DNA of 64,000 nt from Streptococcus porci DSM 23759 (lineage in GTDB: Bacteria; Bacillota; Bacilli; Lactobacillales; Streptococcaceae). Below the pieces are notes generated by a model, which was given only the letters and a program-made list of their open reading frames with translations, searched no databases and was not told the DNA's origin. Shown here piece after piece: positions 55,038 through 62,081 of this stretch (the stretch's first letter is position 1; each line of letters opens with the position of its first letter). Location: the NCBI RefSeq assembly GCF_000423765.1, contig NZ_KE384090.1, positions 1 through 64,000 on the forward strand, written 5' to 3'. A program made the translations under genes and the position numbers.

Positions 55038-55245
55038 GTTGAACAAGGGCTATAAACCCATCTCACTAGCCAGTGCCTAAAGACGCTGCCTTTCACTTTT
55101 TTCATGCCTCACTGCTTTTGACTCGTCACCAGCCTCTAAAAGAGGCTTTTCTCCTCTCGCTTTACAATAGCCTTGAACAACTTTATTGTATCGCGTTTGG
55201 AGATAACCTTCGTTGCGCACCCACATAGCGGGTAGTTTATTTGTC
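55038..55245 (+). repeat. Degenerate intergenic repeat, right copy
   Basis: Begins GTTGAACAAGGGCTATAAAC, which also occurs at about 51687 after gatD, then repeats the TTTTGACTCGTCAC and TTTACAATAG...ATTGTATCGCGTTTGG segments of 51908-52150. Together the two copies bracket the lipoprotein gene and IS200 relic. Confidence 0.55.
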
Positions 55246-55255
55246 ACATAAGGCA

Positions 55256-55283
55256 AGAAAGACCTGTCGTTCAGGTCTTTTAG
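55256..55283. terminator. Hairpin terminator before the VOC pseudogene
   Basis: AAAGACCTG and CAGGTCTTT around a 5-nt loop, with T residues on the plus-strand side; on the minus strand it lies directly after the VOC gene stop and is followed by CTTGCC. Confidence 0.7.
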
Positions 55284-55289
55284 TTTGAT

Positions 55290-55666
55290 TTACATCACAA
55301 TCACATTAAAATGGTGTCCATCCAAATCGGTAAAGCTGGCCCCGTAAAAGCCTTAAGCGACAGTTGGTCGGCCTGTAATGCGGTCGCCGTTTACCTCCAC
55401 TCGCTCGATGAGCTGGTCCACCTTTTCTCTGCTACCAACGTGGAGGGAGATGAGGACTTCGTTGCCCTTTTCTGCCGGCTGGAAGGGAACCCGTTGGGCA
55501 AAGGTCTCTGTCTGCCTCAAGATAAAGTTGCCGCCTTCTAGCAAAGTTGCAGACTTCATGTCGCCATTACTTCGCCATTACTGGCCACTGCAAATCCAAT
55601 AGCCTCATAAAATCGACCTGCCTTTCCAAGGTCCGATACTCCTAACTTTAGCCAAAATGATTTCAT
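55290..55666 (-). pseudogene. VOC/glyoxalase-like protein, frameshifted
   Basis: Starts MKSFWLKLGVSDLGKAGRFY, then EAIGFAVASNG, a typical vicinal-oxygen-chelate (bleomycin resistance-like) N-terminus. After VASNG the frame is lost because the 11-bp unit AGTAATGGCGA is present twice in tandem (55561-55582); removing one copy restores GDMKSATLLEGGNF in frame. A second lesion is an in-frame TAA just before GFYGASFTDLDGHHFNVIVM at the C-terminus. A full-length protein would be about 122 residues. Non-functional now, unless the duplication reverts and the stop is bypassed. Confidence 0.85.
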
Positions 55667-55746
55667 AATTTTTCTCTTTTCAAGTTTCTGATGTTGAGCC
55701 TAGCCATTTCACTTCCCTTGTCAAAAACTTGTTCCTAGCTAATCAA

Positions 55747-56265
55747 TTATGACTTCACACTATCAAACCGCCTTCTGATTTTCTGGCTAAATTCCTTAAA
55801 GCGTCTTTTTTCCTCAGGCCAAATCTTGGACACACGATCCACGGCGATGATAAAGACAATGACAGCTGTGTAATCCTTGGCACTGGTTATCAGTCCGAGA
55901 TTTTCTGCAATGATGAGCAAGAGGTAAAAGGCGAATAAGATGGTTCGCTTTGGTAAGGCCATTAGGCACTCAATCGCAACCTTGTAGCCTAGATAGATTT
56001 GATGATTAAGGCTACTTGATTTTTTCAAGCGTCGGTTAAGAAATGATCTGATGCGGCCATAAAACCAGTCTGAGGTAAAAAAGAGGGATTGGATTGCGAT
56101 AGTAAGCCACTCCATATTGTTGGCATATTTTTCATCAAATCCCATCAAACGGGCCGCCAGATAGGCCCAGGCACCATTATCCAAGCAAATATAAATTGAC
56201 AAATAAATAAATGCCCCTGCAATCAGAATCAGGGGCAAGGCTTTGATGATTTTCAAGAACTGCAT
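55747..56265 (-). CDS. Small membrane protein of unknown function
   Basis: A 172-residue protein with two N-terminal-half helices (about 6-28 and a weaker one around 55-65) and two helices in the C-terminal half (about 112-150), ending in a basic stretch EEKRRFKEFSQKIRRRF that should face the cytoplasm. I recognise no family. ATG 56265 is preferred since GGAG precedes it; an in-frame ATG 12 nt upstream lacks one. It stands alone between the VOC relic and the GNAT gene; the loop KSSSLNHQIYLGYKV is unremarkable. Confidence 0.6.
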   Translation of the reverse strand: MQFLKIIKALPLILIAGAFIYLSIYICLDNGAWAYLAARLMGFDEKYANNMEWLTIAIQSLFFTSDWFYGRIRSFLNRRLKKSSSLNHQIYLGYKVAIECLMALPKRTILFAFYLLLIIAENLGLITSAKDYTAVIVFIIAVDRVSKIWPEEKRRFKEFSQKIRRRFDSVKS

Positions 56266-56354
56266 CTCCTGCTCCATTTCATATTTTCAAAACTATTATA
56301 AGCTCTTTGAAAAGTCAAAGCAAGATGACAGAAAGCAAATCATCTGTTTTTTTC

Positions 56355-56831
56355 CTATTTTTTTGAAAAATCCAAAACCATGACAAAGTCCTTCTGGTTT
56401 TCACGAAGAGTACGAAAACCAAGTTTATGGTAGAGAAAATAAGCGGGATTGGCTTTTGAGACGGACAGGGAGACGCCCTTCACTTTTTTCTTTCTCAGAG
56501 CAGCATGGAGGGCATCCAAAAGCTGACTGCCAATCCCTTGGCCACGGTAGGCATCCAAGAGGGATATGGTCAGCGATGGCATCTCATCCTCCACATAGCC
56601 ATAATCATAGATATGCCGCACCCAGGCAGCCCCGACAACTTGGCCCTCATCTTCTGCCACAAAAGCCAAATCACCAGCCTTTTGACCAAACTGCTCTGTA
56701 TAATGCCGCAATTCAGGTAATTGGAGAATGCTTCTGTCTGGCATTTCAGCTCCTTCTGGTACATATATGGATTGATAGAGAAAATCTTGCAAAAGAGGGT
56801 ACTCCTCTTCTTTCATTTGACGGATCAGCAT
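56355..56831 (-). CDS. GNAT-family N-acetyltransferase
   Basis: A 158-residue acetyltransferase. Motif A, which binds the pyrophosphate of acetyl-CoA, is LLDAYRGQGIGSQLLDALH (about residues 88-106) with the R/QxxGxG/A pattern, followed by VSLSVSKANPAYFLYHKLGF, the usual C-terminal beta-strand and bulge. The start MLIRQMKEEEYPLL is typical. Substrate unknown. It is located directly beside gene fragments that mark the border of the defence island. Confidence 0.85.
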   Translation of the reverse strand: MLIRQMKEEEYPLLQDFLYQSIYVPEGAEMPDRSILQLPELRHYTEQFGQKAGDLAFVAEDEGQVVGAAWVRHIYDYGYVEDEMPSLTISLLDAYRGQGIGSQLLDALHAALRKKKVKGVSLSVSKANPAYFLYHKLGFRTLRENQKDFVMVLDFSKK

Positions 56832-56851
56832 GCTTGACCTCCATTTTGTTC

Positions 56852-56946
56852 CTATTTTCTGGAAAGTTCCAAGACCTTAGCCACTGCAGGATCTTCCTGC
56901 ATCTTTCTCATAAAACGGGCCAAATTCGGGTATTCGGTCCAAGTAG
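56852..56946 (-). pseudogene. 3' fragment of a glutathione S-transferase-like gene
   Basis: The minus strand encodes WTEYPNLARFMRKMQEDPAV followed by AKVLELSRK and a stop, the C-terminal end of a GST-like protein. Upstream of the threonine before WTEYP the similarity stops abruptly at about 56946. The rest of the gene is absent, so the island insertion or a deletion removed it. Confidence 0.6.
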
Positions 56947-57106
56947 GTCACCAGAACTTTATCAATATTTAATTTTTAAACTTCAGGCAACACTAAATGC
57001 AACTGGCCTTTTTGATGCTAAGTTATTAAACAGTTTGTTTGTTGACTTCAGATGGTACTACCTTATTTTCAAAAAGTTAATAACATCCTCATCATTTTTT
57101 TAATTG
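56947..57106 (+). pseudogene. Unidentified gene fragment at the island boundary
   Basis: On the plus strand the frame SPELYQYLIFKLQATLNATG, then LFDAKLLNSLFVDFRWYYLIF to a stop near 57103, looks like the C-terminal end of a real protein by composition. It has no start and abuts the truncated GST fragment. I cannot name the family. Its convergent end lies about 30 nt from the end of the STAND gene. Confidence 0.35.
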
Positions 57107-57132
57107 AAAATAGTGTTTCAACTGATATATTC

Positions 57133-60100
57133 TTAAAACTCCTTCTCCAATTCTTTTTCAATCTGCTCAGTGTAATTATCTATTCTTTTATCTATGTACA
57201 CTACTAATTCGATATAGTCCATATTATCTACAAAAATCTCTTTTACTTTCTTCAAAAAATCTCTTTTCTGCTCCAAGACTGGGACATAACTCCCTGAAAA
57301 AGAATATGAATAAGGTGTGAAATGAATTTCAGTTAAAGAACTTTTACCGAATCCCTTTTCTCTTAAAATTTCGAACAATTTTAGTTTTTGACTTTTATCA
57401 TCAATGACTTCTACGCCTAGATTCACTAACTTTATTGCTACTATCTCAACATCAGTTGCTTTTAACACTTCAAACAGAATCTGATAATTGTTCTTTAACA
57501 TATCTTTTATTAAACCATCCAGATAATATAAAGGTTTATCTATTACATAATTCAAGTATTTCAGATAAATTTTTTTAACATTATTAAACTCCTTAATACT
57601 TTCCAACAACATGTAAGACTCGTTACAATGTCCTATTTTCGATTCATAAATCTTTTTTAAAATTTCTACTGTAAAATCCGTATCATCTTCGCCAAGTTTT
57701 CGAAAAAGGTAACATCCATGATCAATATTGTTTCCTAGTTCTTTTAAATATAATGCCTTTAAGTCATCTTCACCAATTAGATTAATTAACCTTAGCACTT
57801 CCTCTTCTCTTATAAAGTAAGGAATAACAAAACTACTACCTTCAGCTTTCTGAATCAGTATTTCTTTAAATTCTGGTTTCACTAAAATGTACTTTTCAAA
57901 ACCTAAAATAGTAAAATATTTCGGCAATGGTTTACTAATTAAAAGACTTTCCAATAATTGTATGTCTTCTTTTTCAATTTCTTCAAGCTCAGTTAGATAA
58001 GCAAATTGCCATTTGTATTTTTCTGATTCTGAAGAAAAATTAATAATAGTTTGTAATTGTCTTCTAGTCAACCCTTTTAAAAACACATTCGGTGTAATCA
58101 CTTCAAATTGATAACTTACTTTGAACATAGATTCGAGAAAAGTAACTTTTTCAGCACTATCTAGTTTCTGGAACATATTAAATAATACATATTCAATATT
58201 TTCATCATTCATAAATAATTCATTTTTAAATTGATTCGCAAAGGTAAGAACTTTTCCCCAATTATCCGAATAGTTTCTCACTATTTGAGTCAATTCTGTC
58301 TCGTTATGTTCTTTATAAAACCACCTATAATTATCGTTTGTCAAATTATTGTAGATTTCCTGTCTCTCAGAGACACTATAATCTGAAAGGACCAAAAACT
58401 TCTTTTTAATTTCAGCTTTGTGTAGCGCATAGGCTATTTTTTCTTCTACCATTGTCATCTTTGGAAACTCTTTAAAGAACATTTTCTTAATAGATTTTAA
58501 ATCTCCTTCAACTGTAATAGGATGACTTTCTGAGCAGTTTAAAATAATGAATTGATAAGAATACAATATTTTTTCAATATAGTATCTGATATCTAAAGTG
58601 CCAACATTATAAAGTTTCTCTAGAAGTTCAAGAATATTTTCATGATATTGTTTTAAATGCTCACTATCTGATATAGTAAAGCGCCCAAATGTAAACTTCT
58701 TATCATCACCCTCAGTTCTTTCAACTTCAATCTTGAAATATTGCTTCAAAATTGTAACAACTAACTCTTGGTTATAGATTCGGGTTAAATCAAGCTCGTT
58801 TACTTCTTCTATCGTTTCCTTTGCTGTTTTATAATGGATATATTCCTTTCCAGTTATTAGTCCATAATTTTCTTCGAGAATAGTATAGACTTCAGAAATA
58901 TTATTCGGTTTTTGGTTGAAGTATTTTAGCAATAGTTGAAGCGCATGCTTATTATAATCCGTTTTGCTAATTGTATTGATTATCGATAATATTGGATCTT
59001 CTATGGTTGTTTTTTTATTCTTTTCTTTAATAAAACTATCTCTTGTATAATCCTCAGTTTCAAGATTGTCAATTTTATTCCTAATATAGGAAATTGACTC
59101 TAAAGGAAGTAAAACACCGAATTGTGTTAGAAACTTTTCTTTAGCATTGTCATTTTTGAAATTACTTTCTCTGTAATATTTTTTCACCGCACTAAAAATG
59201 ACCTCTGCATCACTTTTTTTTCTGACAAAATTAGTGAATTGATTCAATATCTCAACAACTTTTTGATCATTTAATGGATAGAGTTCGCGTAAGATCTCTA
59301 AAATACATACTTTTTTGTTCATTAAAAACTTAATCACTATATAATCATCTAGCGATTGATCTGCAACTTTTACAATTTTGTCTTTATAGATATTACATAA
59401 CTCCTGCTCATGAAGTTTTTCAATCCCGTCTGTAAATTCCTTTTCTGTTAAATTAGTTATTTGTAGCAGACTAATAAGTTCTTTATTAATTGCTAAACTA
59501 TCTAATCTAATCTTTTTAAGATATGACAAAATGAAAAGAACTTTTTGAATCTTGATATCAATATTATTTCTAGATAAAATTTCCTCATAGTAATCTTTTA
59601 AGATATCAACTTCGTCATTGAAATTAGTCAAATCCTGTGAGCTAGACAATTTAGCTGCAATGACCGCAATCCGTGGATTACCTTTAGAGATAGCATTAAT
59701 ATGATCGATTTCTTTTTGGGTAAATTCTTGACTAGAAAATTGATTAAGTAACTGTGTGAAATTGTCATCTTTCAAAACATCTGGTTCTACACTTTCATAA
59801 CCAAATGCTTTAATGTTTTTAATAACTTCTTTTTTAGCATAATCCCGTACAGTAAGAATAAATTTAATATTTGTGTCTGTATTTAACAAGGCCAGTATCG
59901 GAATATAATTTTGAGTTAGGTTAACGTCATCAATGAAAATGATATTTTCTTTCTGTGGGTCTAAATGACTCTTGATATCTTGATAAATTGATTGATTATT
60001 GCTCTTGATGCAGAGAATATTATATTGACTTCTATCAAGCGAAGAACAAATTTCAATCGCTAATCGTGTTTTTCCTGTCCCAGGTTTCGCTGATATTAAT

Positions 60101-60711
60101 AAAATTCGGTTTTCATCTGAAGTTATTAAACCAATAATGTCACCTATATTACCAATGTAATCATTTGAAATAGGCGCATTCGTTTTACTGCTATCATGAA
60201 TCTTTATAAAATCATCAATGTTCCAAACTTGCTCTGTAGATTCGCTGATTGATAGATATTCTTTTGCTAAATATTGAAATTCTACCTTTGTCAAGTCATT
60301 AGCAATCTCATTAATTCCAATTAGCTCAAGCTGATGAGGTTCCGTTAATTTTTCTAGCTCTTCCTTTTGTTTGATTTTTATATTTGAGGAAGTATGACAA
60401 CAAATAATTCGTCCAATCTTATCTTCGTCAATCTTCTCATCTAAAATTTTTTTCTTAACTGATTGAATATCTTCTTTTAACTTAGGTATCACAGAATTTT
60501 GGGTGCCATACATGATATAAATATATTTCCCATTTTCTTCTGCGTAGGTATCAGGAATGCCTCTAGTTGTTTTATCTGTCCCTTCTTGAGAGCCTAACGA
60601 AACTAATTTTTCAAAATGATATTTTTTTCTAAGATAGGCATCTCCTAAATTCTGAAATCTTCCTCCTTCTAACTCTTTGATAGCACTCTCTATTTTATTA
60701 ATCCGAATCAT
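57133..60711 (-). CDS. STAND-type NTPase with N-terminal PD-(D/E)XK-like nuclease, predicted antiphage defence
   Basis: 1192 residues. The N-terminal 140 residues read ELEGGRFQNLGDAYL, RGIPDTYAEENGKYI and YIMYGTQ, matching the Mrr/Cap4-like endonuclease head of Avs-type proteins (acidic E, D54, and the Q-containing strand in place of ExK). The nSTAND3-like ATPase follows: Walker A AKPGTGKT (208-215), Walker B IIFIDD (257-262), and sensor arginine 289 in ILTVRDY. The remaining 850 residues are a long helical array expected to sense a phage protein, ending with SGSYVPVLEQKRDFL. ATG 60711 has GAGG 5 nt upstream. It is 47 nt downstream of mcrC on the same strand. The model is target sensing, oligomerisation and DNA cleavage; this is inferred from the family. 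Confidence 0.8.
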   Translation of the reverse strand: MIRINKIESAIKELEGGRFQNLGDAYLRKKYHFEKLVSLGSQEGTDKTTRGIPDTYAEENGKYIYIMYGTQNSVIPKLKEDIQSVKKKILDEKIDEDKIGRIICCHTSSNIKIKQKEELEKLTEPHQLELIGINEIANDLTKVEFQYLAKEYLSISESTEQVWNIDDFIKIHDSSKTNAPISNDYIGNIGDIIGLITSDENRILLISAKPGTGKTRLAIEICSSLDRSQYNILCIKSNNQSIYQDIKSHLDPQKENIIFIDDVNLTQNYIPILALLNTDTNIKFILTVRDYAKKEVIKNIKAFGYESVEPDVLKDDNFTQLLNQFSSQEFTQKEIDHINAISKGNPRIAVIAAKLSSSQDLTNFNDEVDILKDYYEEILSRNNIDIKIQKVLFILSYLKKIRLDSLAINKELISLLQITNLTEKEFTDGIEKLHEQELCNIYKDKIVKVADQSLDDYIVIKFLMNKKVCILEILRELYPLNDQKVVEILNQFTNFVRKKSDAEVIFSAVKKYYRESNFKNDNAKEKFLTQFGVLLPLESISYIRNKIDNLETEDYTRDSFIKEKNKKTTIEDPILSIINTISKTDYNKHALQLLLKYFNQKPNNISEVYTILEENYGLITGKEYIHYKTAKETIEEVNELDLTRIYNQELVVTILKQYFKIEVERTEGDDKKFTFGRFTISDSEHLKQYHENILELLEKLYNVGTLDIRYYIEKILYSYQFIILNCSESHPITVEGDLKSIKKMFFKEFPKMTMVEEKIAYALHKAEIKKKFLVLSDYSVSERQEIYNNLTNDNYRWFYKEHNETELTQIVRNYSDNWGKVLTFANQFKNELFMNDENIEYVLFNMFQKLDSAEKVTFLESMFKVSYQFEVITPNVFLKGLTRRQLQTIINFSSESEKYKWQFAYLTELEEIEKEDIQLLESLLISKPLPKYFTILGFEKYILVKPEFKEILIQKAEGSSFVIPYFIREEEVLRLINLIGEDDLKALYLKELGNNIDHGCYLFRKLGEDDTDFTVEILKKIYESKIGHCNESYMLLESIKEFNNVKKIYLKYLNYVIDKPLYYLDGLIKDMLKNNYQILFEVLKATDVEIVAIKLVNLGVEVIDDKSQKLKLFEILREKGFGKSSLTEIHFTPYSYSFSGSYVPVLEQKRDFLKKVKEIFVDNMDYIELVVYIDKRIDNYTEQIEKELEKEF

Positions 60712-60758
60712 AAATACCTCTTTCATCAATCCATAAAAATATAGTGTTTTCCTTTATT

Positions 60759-62081
60759 TCACATTTCAAGCTGGATTCTTTCAAGGAATTGTGCTTCATT
60801 TTCTTGCATTGCATGGACAAAGGCTTCAAAACTGGTCATTTGTTGCGGAATGGTCAAACCTAGCTTTTCAACAATAATCTTGTCTTCTCGCTTTTGTCCT
60901 TTCCCTTGCAAGAGTTCAAATTGCTGGCTATGCTGTTCAGTTGTTACATTTGGGAAAAGGTAAAATCCTAGCTTGGCATCAAATCGATACATATAGGCAA
61001 CCAGCTGCAGATAGTCTGTTCCCTTGATATTTCCAAATGGTTTGTACTTGGCGTCCGCTACAATGGGCATTGGTGAGAAGGAAAGAAAGTCTGGATAAAT
61101 GAGCCCATTCCCATTGTTAAAGAACGAATAACCACCGCTCCTTTCTTTATTGCGCGGATGGAGAAACTGACTTCCCAAGACCGTTGCCAAATACTCCTCC
61201 CAGAGCCAGGCTACATCAAAAAGCATCCCGTGAATTCGCTCACTGCCAGATCCGAAATTCTGTTCTTGGCCCTTCAAAATCAAAAGGCAGAGCCTTTGTA
61301 AGGCAGCATACTCATGAAAATAAGCATGGCGAACAGGGGACTGGCGATTTTTAAAGATGATTTTTCTTCTATCAGACAAGTCATAGGAAGGTGTCACCTG
61401 AACGATAATGTCAATATTTTTCCTTGTTTCCTGATTGGGGTTTAAGATTTGCTGGCTATTTTTTTGACTGACTTTTATCCATTCAATAGTGTGCCGAATC
61501 AGCTGCATAAGGTCATTTTCATAGGAAAATTCCCTAGTTGTGTAGGCGATTTTCCCGACAAAGGGTGTACTATATTTGATATACCGCGCCACATCCAGAG
61601 CTCCCTTGACATTGGAATCGTGGTAGTGAAAACGCTGATACTCCTTGTAAAGTCCTTTTCGCAAGGCGGCCTGCAGGTATTTGGGAAAAAGATATAGTAG
61701 GAGTTGATAAAACTGCTGGTCTGTCGAAAGTGAAGTATCTAAGTTGGTTAGGTTGAGATGGAGAACCTTCTGCAACATATAATGCAAAAAATAATCTTCC
61801 ACATCATTCTGGGCAAAACGAGAATGAATCCGCAAGCTTTCCCCCTTGAAACCCATAAAACCAACAATATTCCGCGTTCTGACCTTATCATTCACCGTCT
61901 CAAAGATTTTTCCTGACCAATCCAAATCAGGAATATCCTTCAAATCATTGGGAAAAAGGAAGAGCTGGTGCTTCTTGGTTAGGTAATCCAAACTTTTGTC
62001 CAGCAAGTGTTCCGCTAATTCTGGCAATGCAGCCTGAAAATCTGCCTTTGAAATGTCCTGCTGATTATCCCTCATCCACAT
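60759..62081 (-). CDS. mcrC: McrC-type nuclease subunit of McrBC modification-dependent restriction
   Basis: A 440-residue protein that supplies the nuclease for an McrBC complex cutting methylated DNA. The N-terminal region (about 1-200) matches the McrC bridging part that activates McrB GTPase. The C-terminal PD-(D/E)XK domain shows YPDFLSFS and VADAKYKPFG, i.e. D-x(n)-DAK, with a following LQLVAYMYRF helix. Both catalytic acidic residues and the lysine are present. The ATG overlaps the mcrB stop by 17 nt (an alternative ATG lies 6 nt in), showing tight coupling. It is followed by the STAND gene. Confidence 0.9.
   Translation of the reverse strand: MWMRDNQQDISKADFQAALPELAEHLLDKSLDYLTKKHQLFLFPNDLKDIPDLDWSGKIFETVNDKVRTRNIVGFMGFKGESLRIHSRFAQNDVEDYFLHYMLQKVLHLNLTNLDTSLSTDQQFYQLLLYLFPKYLQAALRKGLYKEYQRFHYHDSNVKGALDVARYIKYSTPFVGKIAYTTREFSYENDLMQLIRHTIEWIKVSQKNSQQILNPNQETRKNIDIIVQVTPSYDLSDRRKIIFKNRQSPVRHAYFHEYAALQRLCLLILKGQEQNFGSGSERIHGMLFDVAWLWEEYLATVLGSQFLHPRNKERSGGYSFFNNGNGLIYPDFLSFSPMPIVADAKYKPFGNIKGTDYLQLVAYMYRFDAKLGFYLFPNVTTEQHSQQFELLQGKGQKREDKIIVEKLGLTIPQQMTSFEAFVHAMQENEAQFLERIQLEM

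Noticed and set aside
55311..55602. Plus-strand frames over the VOC region
   Set aside because: The minus strand carries clear VOC similarity in two frames; the plus frames are shadows.
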